From Acephala macrosclerotiorum (lineage: Eukaryota > Ascomycota > Leotiomycetes > Helotiales > Mollisiaceae): a DNA stretch of 23,660 bases. The notes under the pieces are model-generated. The model was not told the origin of the DNA, did not search any database, and saw only the letters and a program-made list of their open reading frames with translations. The stretch covers positions 1 to 23,660 of the forward strand of contig MU119728.1 in NCBI GenBank assembly GCA_014904845.1, written 5' to 3'. The first letter of the stretch is position 1. The number at the start of each line of letters is the position of its first letter. A program made the position numbers and the translations under genes. Below, in pieces: positions 7,311-19,020 of the stretch.

Positions 7311-10230
7311 AAAAAAGTATTTATAGTTCTAGTACGAGCACGTATTTCTCGAAGTTTTACATTTTTAAAAGATTGTTTTTATTATTCGTAGAAAATTTCT
7401 TAGAAAAAATCAATAGTATAATTAAAATGAAAATGTTTTTTACTAAAGAAAATAAATTTTAACGCGAATAATTTACTGATTCTAGTTTTCAAATTGAGAA
7501 TTGATTTAATAATCTAAAAATGCGAATTTTCAAATTATTGTCTTTAAATAAAATTCGTTTTAAAAATTGATTTCTATTTATATCGTTTTCTCGTGAGATT
7601 TTTTTTATTTCAATTTTTATTTGAAATTTCGTTCGCTTATTCGTTTTAATAAAATGTATTCTTCAAATAAATACTTTTTTAATCGATTTCTTTCGATTAA
7701 AATTTCTTATTTCAATTTTTTTCGTATTGTTTTTTGAAATTCGAGACTTATTTTGATTCTATTGTTTCAATTTGAAAACGATTATAAACAATTCGCGAAT
7801 TGCAATTTTTAAAAGAATTAAAACTAAAATATAAAATAATAAAATAATTTCATTTTTCAATATTACAATTTTTTTTCTTTTTCGCATTAAAATTTCTTTT
7901 TTTATATTTCAATTTCCACTGAAAATAAAACTAATTACTATAAATAATTATTACGAGTTTTTTTTTTTTTTTTCTATATTCGTTTTAATACTAATTATTT
8001 CAAGTAATTCAATACGTAATTTTTATAAATCAATATTTCTTTATAATTTCATAATTTTGTAATCAAATTATTTAATTTTAAACAATACAATTAAAACAAA
8101 AAATTCTTATTAATTAATTTTTAATTTTTAATTTCTAATAATTTAAATTTCTTTTTAATAGTAATGAAAAATAGAATATACAAATCGTATATAAACAATT
8201 CTTAGTAAAATCTATTAAAACAATTCACTTTTTGATATCGTTTTACTAATATAGAAAAACAATAAAATACAAAGTAAAAAAGTTCAATCGTAGATCAATT
8301 CGTTTTAATCAATAGATTAAACTTATTCGAAATAATTCGCAATTCGTAAATTAATCAATCAATTAATTAAAGTAGAAATAAAAAGAATTATTGTTTAGTC
8401 TATAGTAAGCGAAAACTTTTTATATACTAGAAAATATGTAATTAGTACTACTCTCGAAACTAGCTATTTACAAGGATTTTTAAAGAGAAAATATATAGTT
8501 CTATTACAATATACATTTTTTCGTACTTTTAAACGTAATAATAAAATTATTACAATTTACGAGAATATAATTCTAATAAAAATAATTATTATAAAAAAAC
8601 TTTTTTTTAATTATATTAAAAAATTTCTAGAATTTACAAAATATTAATATAAAAATTTATTTACAATTATAAAATTATATCAATATAAAAATAAATTTTT
8701 TATTATTACAAATTATATAATAACAACTTTCAAACAAATTATTATTATGTTATTTCTATTAAAAAAACGTTATATATTAACAATATATTATTAAAAAAAT
8801 TATTTATTTCGATCAATTATTATCTTATTAATATTTTCAAAATTTTTTAAAAAAATGTAATATTTATTTAAATTCGATTTCGCATATAAAAAATTGAATA
8901 ATTTTAAAATTTTATTCTCGTTAAACGAATACGTGAAAATAAATACAATTAATAAAACCAAATAAAATATTAATTAATCCGAGATTTTTCAATATATTTT
9001 AACGAATACTAATTTATAAAATTAATATCGATTTATATATTTGAGATTATTACTTTTAAAATAATACAAAATAAAATTTTTTTTAAAACGAATAAAAAAA
9101 TAATCTTGAAATACTTAAAATATTAATCGTTAAAAACGTTTAATTTTCTCGAAATTATTTTATAAAATATATTAAAAAATTTTTATTAAATTAAATATTT
9201 TCGAATTTAATATTAATAAAACGTACGTTTTTAATATTTATATTAAAATAAGTTTTTAACGTATATATTACTAATAATTATAATTTTATTTATAGAATAT
9301 ATTCGTTGAAATACTATTGAAAGTTTTAATATATTAAATATTAGAAATTTAAATTTCATTTTAAAAAATTGAAAATTATTAATTATTGTAAATAGATATT
9401 TTTAGTATATAAATAAAATTTAAAATTGAAAAAGAATTCTTTTTTTAAAGCGTACAATAATAGATTACTAAGTATATAATATTTGTATTTTAAATAATAA
9501 ATATTTTTTATAGTAATTTTATTTATTAATTTTATAAAATAATTTTTTTGAAATTTTATTGAACGTTTATTTTCGATTTATATAATCAATTAAATTTTGT
9601 AATATTTAAAAGTAGAATATTTTAATAATAATTACAAGTTTATAAATATATTTTATATTTGTTAATAGTTTTTATCGACGTTATTTTGATATTAATAAAT
9701 CGATTATTTTTTGTTACTTATTCGTAATATCGTATTATACGTATTTTTAATTTAAAGTTATTTTTAGTATAATATTGAAAAATTTTCACGAGTAGTAAAT
9801 AATTGTAAAAGTTTAAAAAATAGTTTCAAAGTTGAGTATATAATAAAATAGTTTTTTAATTTATAGAGATTATTTTATTTGTTAAATAATTTTTATTAAT
9901 ATGTATTCTTAAATATATTAAATAAATAGAGTTTTTGTAGATTTGTTATTTGTTTAATAATTAATATATAGATTAAAATATTTTTAAAAGTATCAAATTA
10001 ATTTAATTATTATTATTTTTTTTTAAAATTTTAAAATTTTTATTTAATAATACAATTTATTAAATACTATAAATTAAAAAAAATTAATATTTATTTTAAT
10101 TTAAAAATCGAAGTATTTGAAATATTTTATTAAATAAATATAGTTTTTAAAATACGTAAAAATAAAAAATATAAAAACAAAAAATAATATAAAATTGAAA
10201 ATTTTTTTCAAAGAATCGAAATAAACGAAT
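7311..10230. other. A/T-rich flank on the gag side, no gene recognised
   Basis: The N-terminus of Gag and the 5' LTR of the minus-strand element should lie in the first 0.5-1 kb, but neither could be delimited. At 7316-7350 a second minus frame gives I-R-A-R-T-R-T-I-N-T, which may be the Gag N-terminus in a shifted frame. A lone CCA at 7916-7918 gives TGG on the minus strand, the minimum of a primer-binding site, but this is too little to call. A slightly C/G-richer patch lies at 8400-8480. Otherwise I see only A/T-rich sequence with dispersed CpG, and no long frame, tandem array or inverted repeat. Confidence 0.5.
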
Positions 10231-10401
10231 AAAATTACGACGTTTTATTAATATGTATTAATTTTGATAAATATTTTTAAGAGATTGATAATAGATATAA
10301 AATTAATAAATAAGTATTTTTCATTTAAAAAAATCGAGAAAAGTACAAAAAGTATATAAAACAAAATATTATTTAATAAAAAATTGAAAAGAAAATATGT
10401 A

Positions 10402-10445
<44 letters not shown>

Positions 10446-10720
10446 CGAAAAAGAAAAAAAATACGAAAAAAAAAAAAAAAACTAATAATAATAAAAATGA
10501 TTTTTATAACGTAGAAAAAAATTATTATAATAATAATTTGAAAAATAATATAGATTATTGTATTAAGTATAAATATAAAAATAATAGAAATAATAATAAT
10601 AAAAATTATTATAATTGTAAATATAGAAATGAAAATTTCAATAATAATAAAAACGATAATAATAACGAGAAATATTATAATGTAAACTATGAATATAAAA
10701 ACGAAAAAAAATATAAATAA
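10231..10720 (+). repeat. Dispersed repeat family, copy A, with degraded coding frame and Asn/Asp-rich block
   Basis: This aligns with 14429-14920 in direct orientation, about 4.2 kb apart. Both copies share a T-F-Y/V-F-Y then TAA then Tyr motif, L-I-N, then K-x-I-E-K-S (atcgagaaaagta in both), a stop, and N-K-x-L-F-x-K-x-L-K. Copy A is interrupted by 38 A (10406-10443), after which the frame has shifted. The open frame then encodes a Lys run, followed by an Asn/Lys/Tyr-rich tail with N-Y-Y-N and Y-Y-N-V, ending at TAA 10718-10720. Asn (AAT/AAC) and Lys are what Asp and Glu become under G-to-A change, so the ancestral tail may have been acidic. I do not recognise the protein. Matching residues across two diverged copies support the + strand as sense. 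Confidence 0.6.
10406..10443 (+). repeat. 38-bp poly(A) run
   Basis: Thirty-eight uninterrupted A lie within copy A of the dispersed repeat. Shorter A-rich runs broken by tgcg, g and tacg follow to about 10482. Copy B lacks the run at the matching place, so it is an expansion specific to this copy. It also puts the two halves of the coding frame out of register. Its length may be poorly determined by sequencing. Confidence 0.9.
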
Positions 10721-12229
10721 AAATAAAAAATTGATAATTTTCAAATAATTAAAAATATTAAAAAAAATTAAATTGTAAATACTTTTTCGATATTTTAATA
10801 TGTAAAATAAATCTTTTTTCTTTTTTTCGTTTTTTAATTTGACTTTTTTTATCATTTTCTTTTTTGTATTTAATGTATTTTTTAATTGTCGTTTTATTTA
10901 TTTTAATATTTTTTTTTATTAATTTAATAATATTTAATTGTTTTTATAGATTTTCAATTTTTTTTTTTATATTTTCGATTTTATTTTTCAATTTGAAAAA
11001 ATTTAATTTTAAATCTTTATATTGAATTGATTAAAATTAATATAATTAAAATTTTATTAAAAACGTACGAAATTAATTTTTGAGTTTTTTATTATTAATT
11101 TCGAGAGATTTTATACATTTTATAATTCTAATTAATAAAAATCGTATAAAATTAAAATAATTCGTAAAACAAATTATTTACTTTTTATTTGCAAGTTTTT
11201 TTTATTTAATTCGAATATATTATTTCGAAAGAAACAAAAAATACGTAAAATTTATTAATTGATTTATTGTAATAATTCTAGTTTTTTTTGATTTTTTTGC
11301 GATTTTATTAAAATTTCTATAAATAACGAAATATTAAAAATAATTAAAAAAAGTTAATTATTATTTAAATAAGTTTAAATTGTAAATTTATATTATAATT
11401 AAATAATATTTTTATTTTGATAAGTTTAAAATTATAATCAAATTAAAAATTTTGAAATTAAATTCGAATTTATAGTAAATCGATTTAGAAATAAAGTTTG
11501 CGAGTTTAGTAAACGAGTTTTCAAGTTTGTAAAAAGAATTATTAGTATCGATTTATTCGTAAAAAAAAAATGAACGAAATAAATAAATTAATATTTTAAC
11601 GTTATTAGTATTATTTTCGAGTATATTTACGTTCGTATGTATTTGACGTTTATTAAAAATCGTATAATTTCGATGTTGCGAATTTATATTATTATAAAGT
11701 ATTTATAAAAAAAAATAAAAAACTATTTATTATTTTTTTATATTTCGAGTATATATAATAATAAAATTTTTTTTTTTTTTTTTTTTTTAAATATACAATT
11801 ATTCAATCGATAATTTCTTTTTAATTTTTATTGTTTCGATTATTTTAAATTGAATATTTTTGTATATGTATTTGTAAACTCGATTTAAAGATTTTTTAAT
11901 AAGTAAAATTTATATTTATATTTTATTATAATAATTACTTCGAATAATTAAATCGAAATATAACAATTTGAAATTTGAAACGTAAAATACTAAGAAATAT
12001 TTTAATATTATTTAAATTCTTAAAATAAACTATTAAAAATTTCGCGATTTTTATTTTATTTATAATTAATTACTATCAAATTTCTAGAGAATAAATACAC
12101 TTTTTATTATTATATTTATTTTTTTATTTCGTTTTAAATTATCGATATTTATATAATTTTCGATAACGATTATATTTCAAATATAAATTTGAAATATTAT
12201 TAACGTAAATCGAAATTTTTAAACATTCG
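10721..12229. other. A/T-rich spacer, nothing recognised
   Basis: The sequence is low-complexity with T-rich runs. A plus-strand stretch at about 11445-11570 stays open for some 42 codons (R-F-R-N-K-V-C-E-F-S-K-R), but stops then cluster and the length is not remarkable. A 22-T run is present at 11767-11788. No domain, tandem array or inverted repeat was recognised. Confidence 0.45.
11767..11788. repeat. 22-bp poly(T) run
   Basis: Twenty-two uninterrupted T lie in a spacer with no coding signal. Confidence 0.9.
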
Positions 12230-12315
12230 TTCAAATAAATCCAGTCTACGAAATCAATTCGAGGATCGAACGTAAAATAATTCTCGAGAATTCGAAAAAT
12301 ACGAATCGAATCGAA
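12230..12315. other. CpG-dense island with a 14-bp palindrome
   Basis: Within very A/T-rich surroundings this short stretch has many CpG and rare dinucleotides (CC, GG). It contains a perfect 14-bp palindrome at 12279-12292 (aattctcgagaatt). A plus frame is open for about 35 codons (N-P-V-Y-E-I-N-S-R-I-E-R-K), and the minus strand is nearly as open, so coding direction cannot be decided. It may be a fragment less touched by mutation than its surroundings. Confidence 0.4.
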
Positions 12316-12621
12316 ATATATTGGTAATTTTATTCTTTTTTTATATTTAAATATAAAATATTAATATTGCGTGTTTATATTGATCTCAATCGAATTCTTT
12401 AGCAAATTTATTTGATTTTTCTATTTTTAACCATTTTAATCAAAGTTTTTACAAAGTTTTACAAAAGCAATTATAATTATTTTTTTTAAAATAATTATCG
12501 TTATAAATAATTGTAATTTTTTTGTCGATTTCAATATCTCGAATAATTATAATTTTTATTTCGAAAAGTTTAATTATAATAAATCGAATATTTGTTTTAT
12601 AATCGTAATTTATAAATTTTA

Positions 12622-13086
12622 TTAATTTAAATAAAAATGAAATATTTTTATTTTGAGAAATTTTAACGATATTAAAATTTTATTTTTTTCGATTAAAATC
12701 GTTTTTTTTTTTTTTGTTAAAATAATTTGTATTTTAAAAAAGTATTTAATTTTTTTATTTTTTCTAATATATTTCCATGAAATAATATTTATTTTATATG
12801 TAATAATTATATATCGATTTATATAAAAAATTTCGAAGACGTAATTCGATAAATATATATTAAAATATTTTTTTATATATCGTTTAAAAACAATTTTTTC
12901 AATAATCGATTTGAAATTATTAAAAAATCTTTTTAAATTAAAAAACGTAAACAATTGATTTTCTATTTTTAAAAAACTCTTTATTTTAATAATAATATCT
13001 CGTAATATTCGTATTGTATTTTGTTTGTTTCTATGAGTAAAAAAAAATGTAATATAATATTTTCGAGTAATTTTTTTATAGTATAT
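12622..13086 (-). pseudogene. 154-codon open frame, unrecognised protein
   Basis: The minus frame is free of stops from 13086 down to TAA at 12622-12624. In DNA this A/T-rich, where roughly one codon in ten would be a stop by chance, that length is unusual. There is no in-frame ATG near the start; a TTG at 12952-12954 is the best non-ATG start, so this is more likely a fragment than an intact gene. Residues are Lys/Ile/Asn/Phe-rich with mixed charges: F-N-N-F-K-S-I-I-E-K-I-V, R-Y-I-K-K-Y-F-N-I-Y-L-S, I-S-W-K-Y-I-R-K-N-K-K-I and I-L-I-E-K-N-K-I-L-I-S-L-K. A Trp survives. Lys and Asn may be mutated Glu and Asp. I recognise no domain; an internal piece of a transposon protein is a reasonable guess, no more. 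Confidence 0.35.
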
Positions 13087-14428
13087 TTATAAATATAAAT
13101 TTCGATTTATATTAATTTAAATTTATTTATACAATAAAAACTTATTTTATTTACAAATGTATTTGTAATTATATTATCGTAAATATCGAATTATTAAATA
13201 AAAAAACGATACAATTTTAATAAAAATATTAAAAATTTTTATAACGAGTTTTTAATTTTTTACTTTTTTTATTTTTATTTCTTGAGCGACGTTTGATTAA
13301 TAAAATCGAAATCGTCTATTATTATCGATCAATTTATTTAATTATTAGTAAATTCTAATTATATAATATACGAAATACTTATTTTAAAAATTACTCTATC
13401 AATATATTTTTCTTTTTTTAAAATTCGATATCAATATCGATTTTGTAATTTGGAAATTAAATTTAATTATAATTAATTTCTATTTTATTCTCAATAAATT
13501 ATACAAATTCAAAGTAATAATAACAAGAAAAAAGTAATTCTAATATAAAATATATTTCAAAAAATTTCAAATTAAACGAATAAACTGCGTATAAAAAATT
13601 CATAGAAAAGTTTTAAAAAAAATTTCATTTATAAATTCAAAATACAAATAATATATTATATTCAAAAAACTATTAATCTCGATAAAATAATTAAATCAAT
13701 AATTACATATAATTGCGTTTATTACGTAATATAAAATTGAAAATTTTTTCGATTAAAATAAAACAATTATTTTAAATATAGCTTTTTGCGATTATATTTC
13801 AAAATTTTCGTGTATTTAATAATAATTGTTAATAAATATATAAAAAGAAAATTCGTTCGTCGATATTTTTTAATAGTTTGAAAAAATATTTTATCAATCA
13901 AATTAATTTTTTTTTAAAAGAAAATTAATTTTATTTAACGTAAACGTTTTCTCGTAAAATATAAAAAAAATATCAAATTCGTAATTATATTTTATTATAT
14001 AAATAATTTTCAAATGTTTACAATTATTTCGTTTATTAAATAATTTTTATTAAAATATTTTTTCAAGGGTTTTTAATGTAAATTCAAAAGAAATTATTTT
14101 ATTTATCGATAGTTTTTATTAAAATACTATTTTAAGAATTTTTATTTACGTATTTATTTGTAAATTTACGATTTTTCTTTTTTTTTTATAATATTTTCAA
14201 TTTTTATTTTATTATTATTACAAGTAAAAATTTAGAGTTCGTTTTGATTATATTGTTCGTTATTTATAATTATCGACTTTGAAATTTTTTTAAATATTTA
14301 ATATGTTCAAACGTTAAATAAATACAATTTTTAAATGTACAAAAATTGAATTGATTATAGAGAAAACAAATATCGCGAATTTAAAAAAATTTTGCGTTTT
14401 TTTAAAACAAATTTACAATTGTTTTTAT
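13087..14428. other. A/T-rich spacer, nothing recognised
   Basis: There is one short patch richer in CpG at 13280-13330, where the minus strand reads I-I-I-D-D-F-D-F-I-N-Q-T-S-L-K-K before a stop. It is too short to assign. The rest is low-complexity A/T sequence. The last part leads into copy B of the dispersed repeat and may belong to the same repeat unit. Confidence 0.4.
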
Positions 14429-14920
14429 AAAATCGTTGTATTTTATTAATACGAATTTTTTTTGATAAATACTAATAAAAAATTATTAGATTTAAACTTT
14501 GTTATTAAGTTTTTTCTATTTAAAGAAATCGAGAAAAGTATAAAAAATTAAAATAAATTTTTATTTTATAAAAACTTGAAAAAACGATATTTATTTCATA
14601 TTATAAAATATTATAAAAATAATTATATATAAAAAAAAATAGAAAAGAATATTAAAAACGAGTTTTGTAATACGAATAATTATAATAAGATTTTGAAAGA
14701 ATATTAAAATAATTATAGTAACGTTAACGTGGATTATTAATATAAGTATTATAATAGTAATAATAATTAAAATAATAACGACGAGAATTATTATAATTCG
14801 TACTATAAATACGATAATAATAGTAACGACGAGAAAGTAATAAAAAGTGATGATAATAATAATAATAATAATAGTAATAAGAATTATTATAATGTGAATA
14901 TAAGTGAAAATAATAAATGA
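14429..14920 (+). repeat. Dispersed repeat family, copy B, with continuous degraded frame and Asn/Asp-rich block
   Basis: This is the second direct copy of the family at 10231-10720, about three-quarters identical by eye over its first 120 bases. Here the K-E-I-E-K-S block (atc codon 14528-14530) and the Asn/Asp/Tyr-rich tail are in one plus frame ending at TGA 14918-14920, with about six earlier stops. This supports one original reading frame that copy A lost through its poly(A) run. The tail reads N-D-E-N-Y-Y-N, K-Y-D-N-N-S-N-D-E-K and S-D-D-N-N-N-N-N-N-S-N-K-N-Y-Y-N-V-N. Surviving Asp and Glu codons fit an originally acidic tail whose GAY/GAR codons became AAY/AAR. The function is unknown. 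A simple trinucleotide expansion of AAT/GAT could also produce part of this block. Confidence 0.6.
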
Positions 14921-17900
14921 ATAATAAGAACGCGTATAAATATTGTAAGTAATTAAAAAATTTGAAAATAAAATCGTTTGTTTTTTTTAGTAATTTTATA
15001 CTATAGATTTATAAAGTTAAAAGAATCGCAATAAAAACGCATTTTTTATATTACGATTTTTTTTTATTTTAATTTTTAGTTTTCGATTTAAATATAATTT
15101 TAATAAATATATTAATTACGATTTTTGATTGATTATTGGTCAATTTATTTTCAATTTTTTATCGTTTGTACGTATTTTTATTATTGATTGTTTTCGTTTT
15201 TAAATGTATTTATTTCTTTAAATAAAGTAAATAAACGATTAATTTTATCGAAAAATGAATTTATTATTCGATTAATAATTTATTTTCAATTGTTTATTAT
15301 ACGTATTCGTAATATCGATTCGTTTTATAGTAAATATTAATAATAAAAAACATATTATTTAAATATTTTAATATTATTTATTTAAAATTATTTTTTAAAT
15401 TTTTTTTGTTTTTTATATATTGTAAATAAATTGATATAAGTATTATAATAAAGTTTATTCGTTTACGATATTATTTATTATAAAAAGTAAAATAAAATTT
15501 TTTTGTTGAAATTAAATAATTTTTCGATGTAATTGAATTAGTATTTTATTTAAACGAATTTTTTTTTTTATTATATAATTATTACTCGATTTTAAAAATT
15601 TAATAAAAATTCATATAAAAATATTATTAATATAGATTTAGTTTATTTCGAGTTACGATTTTGAGTATTATTGAAAAATAATATTTTTTTACATTTTTTA
15701 TAAAGTTTTTCGAAAGTATTTAATTTTTTTAAATTAATTATACGAAAATTTATTATTTGCAAATATTTAAAAATAATTGAATAATATAATTACTTTTTAT
15801 ATTTACAAATTTTATTTTATTTTTTTGTATTTACAAATATTAAAATAATAATTATAGTACTTATAATTCGAATTTGAAAGAAATTTATAAATATTTAAAT
15901 AACGTGAAATTTGTATTTATAATAAACGATTTTTTTTCAAGATCGAAAATTGAATTTTTTTTTTAGTTTTTATTTGGTTATTAGTTTTTCGTTTTCTAAT
16001 TAAAAAATTGAATAAAAAGTTTCAATATAAAAAACTTTTTATTTGTTAATAGTAAAAAACGAGAAATTATCGTAAAATTCGATCGTGTAAAATTGTATTA
16101 TTTTACTAAAAAACTTTAAAGAAATTACGATATAAAATTAACGATATATTGTAATACTAAATATTCAATTCGCGTAATATATATTTGTAAAACAATTTAA
16201 AAGTAGAAACGTAATTGTTTACATAGTAAACGCAAACAATGTATTTAAACTTTAATATATATATACGCATTTTATAAATAGATTTGATTATTAAAAAAAA
16301 AATTAAATTTCGATTCGTTTAAAATAATTCAAAGTAATATAATATTATTTTCAATATCGTATAAATAGTATCGTTTCGTGTGTATTTTTGTTTGAGTAAC
16401 AAAAGATTGTTTTTTAGTATTTAATATAAAGATTAATATTTTTTTACGACGTTAAAACTCGTAATTACAAATGAAATTTTGAAATCGTTCGATTTTATTT
16501 TGATAATCAAATTATTCGAATTTCGTATTAATTTTTTAATATTTAATAAATTATTTTATAGATTATAAAAAGTTACTAATATTTCGACGAAATAATTTAT
16601 TATACGCGAAATATAAATTGATTCGATTTAATAAATAACGTACATAAAATATTATCGTTTTTTAAAAATATTTATAAAATTTATAAATATTATTTAAATC
16701 GAAAAATTTAAAAAGAATATCGTTAATAAAAAATTGTATATAAAAATAATTAATTTTTAAATTTTAAACGAAAAACTAATTATTTGAACTTCGAAATAAA
16801 ATTAAATTACAATATTTATAATATTTATAATCGAACGTCAAAAATTTATCGAATTCAAAAAAAAAAAATACGACTTTGAATATTCTAATAATATTTTTTA
16901 TATCGTTTAAATAATATCGAATTTAATTATAAAAATATTACATTTGATTAACGTTATCAAATTTCGATTTTTTTTTTATTAAAAATAAATTTAATTGAAA
17001 TTATAATTTTTTTATATTTTTTTTTAAATTATATCAATAATTTTTCCAATTGATCTAATTATTTAAAAATAATAAATATATAAAAACTCGATAAAATCAA
17101 ATTAATATATTATTTTAAAACAAATTACAAACGTTCGAAACAACGAACAATAATAATTTTTATTAAAATTTAATCTCGATTGAAAAAACAAAATTACAAT
17201 TATTATCTTTTCAAATTCAACGAATTTTATATAAATTTAATCGAATCGAATTAATATATTTCAATTTTTTATTTTAAAATATATTAAAAAATCAAAAATA
17301 TTTAAACTTGAAATAATTACATTCGTTAATCTCAATTTTGTAACGAAATCTTCTTTGAAATTATACGTAAATATTATAGTAATACATTTTATACTATTTA
17401 TCGTTAGTAAATACAAATTCGATTTAATAATTATATATATATTTTTTAAAGTAATATTTTCTCGATATTTGATATTATTTAAAAATATTTATATTTTAAC
17501 GAATTATTAATTTGATATAAACGTTAAAATGTTTTAATTTATTTAAATTTTTATTATAATTATTTTCGTCGTTATAATTCGAGATTAAATATAACGTTAT
17601 ATCGAATATTGTAATTATAGTAATTATAAATTTTATTTCAAATGATTTTATTTTTATCGAATTAAAAATAAAATTTAATTTAAATATTTTTTTTTAAAAT
17701 ATTTTCTAAAAAAATTGCATTATATTTGTTATTTTTTAAATAAAATTCAAAGATACGTTTGATTATAATATATAGAAAATAAAAAGTTTTTTTTAAAAAG
17801 AAGATTTATTTGATAAATTTGCGAAAGAAAAAATTTTTTTTTTTAAATTTCAATATTTAATAAATAGATTAATATTAATAATATCGTTTAATTTATATTA

Positions 17901-18645
17901 GTATTAATACTAATAATACGTTATTAGTTTATTTGAATTTGTTTTTATGAAAAAATTGAAATTTTTTTGTATTGAATAAAATAAATTTAATGTTTGTTTT
18001 AATTTTTTTATAAATACTAATAATATAATAATTTTTGATTTATTTTTATTAAAGACTAAGAATTTAACTTTGTATATAAATAATACGATTTTTATTTGAA
18101 AATAGATTTTAATTCGATATTGAAAGTAAATAATAATATTGTAATAATATTTTCTGTTTTTGATCGATTTATTAAAGATAAAAACGCGAATATAAATATT
18201 ATATATATCGTAATTATATTTTATTATATGTTTTAATTTTTTTTGAAAATATATAAAACAATTGATATTGGATTTTAGTAGTTATTAGTATTAATTATTT
18301 TATTCGAGATTTCGTTAATAAAAAGTAGTAATTGATTGATTTTTATATTTTATATAAAAAAATATAAATATTATATATATTTCAATATTAATACAAATTA
18401 ATTTTTTAAATAAATATCGCGAGTTTATAAATTTACGAATTTTAAAAAAATAAAAATAGTAATATAAAATTCGAAAAACGTTTAATAAATTGAATATTTC
18501 GTTTTAATTAATACAATTAAATTATTCGATAATAAATGCAATATTTACAATGTATATTTAAAAAAAAAACAATTTAAAACGATTATTAAATCGATAAAAT
18601 TTTAGAGAATATTATTAAATAATTTGTATTTAGAATATAAATTTA
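14921..18645. other. A/T-rich region, no feature firmly recognised
   Basis: This is mostly low-complexity sequence. At 16382-16735 the plus strand gives coherent-looking pieces (Y-D-V-K-T-R-N-Y-K, S-Y-stop-Y-F-D-E-I-I-Y-Y-T-R-N), but with about eight stops in 115 codons, close to chance. Around 18000-18060 there is a weak resemblance to the start of the dispersed repeat (ataaatactaataa). No RNA gene or tandem array was seen. Confidence 0.4.
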
Positions 18646-19020
18646 TAAATAATTTAAAATAGTATTAAAAATTGAAAAATATAAAAAAATTTTTTTCGAA
18701 TTTTTAATAAAATCAAATTTATTTAATAATAACGCGGTAAAATTACGTAAAATTAAATCAAAAAAAATTGTAATATATATTATCGAAAAAAAAATATAAA
18801 TATTAATTCGTTCAACGGGTATTATTCGAGTTTTCTCGTGTAAAACTTTTTGAAAATCGTTAAAAAACTCTTGAAAAAGTCGACGAATCGTACTTAAAAT
18901 ATTTACGACGTTTAAAAATGAAAACGATTCTAAAAACTGAAAATAAGCGAGTAATTTCAAACGAAATCGTAGAATTTTTAAATCGAAAATATATTTAAAA
19001 ACGCTTATAATAACAAGTAA
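18646..19020 (-). pseudogene. 125-codon open frame, strand ambiguous
   Basis: The minus frame has no stop from 19020 to its TAA at 18643-18645. It lies in a patch richer in CpG than its surroundings. It is Phe/Leu/Ile-rich, with a polar centre (R-R-L-F-Q-E-F-F-N-D-F-Q-K-V-L-H-E-K-T-R), and keeps three Gln codons. The plus strand is also fairly open at 18840-18990 with a charged sequence (K-T-L-E-K-V-D-E-S-Y-L-K-Y-L-R-R-L-K), interrupted by a few stops. Phe/Leu-rich frames often appear opposite Lys/Glu-rich coding sequence, so the plus strand could be the true sense. No family is recognised. Confidence 0.3.

Noticed and set aside
7274..7462. 62-codon open frame on the plus strand
   Set aside because: It overlaps the start of the Gag core relic on the minus strand; its Ser/Phe/Lys-rich sequence shows no domain.
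7916..7918. Candidate primer-binding site (TGG on the minus strand)
   Set aside because: Three bases only, with no recognisable tRNA complement and no LTR end defined next to it.
10373..10855. 160-codon Phe/Ile-rich open frame on the minus strand
   Set aside because: It is the antisense of the poly(A) run and the Asn/Lys-rich block of copy A; poly(Phe) comes from the homopolymer.
11445..11700. Plus-strand stretch with two open segments of about 40 codons
   Set aside because: Length is not significant over the number of frames examined, and no family resemblance was found.
16382..16735. Coherent-looking plus-strand translation (Y-D-V-K-T-R-N-Y-K and Y-F-D-E-I-I-Y-Y-T-R-N)
   Set aside because: About eight stops in 115 codons is near the chance rate at this composition, and there is no known domain and no second copy.
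17990..18070. Possible third copy of the dispersed repeat
   Set aside because: Similarity is limited to an A/T motif around ataaatactaataa, and the I-E-K-S block is missing.
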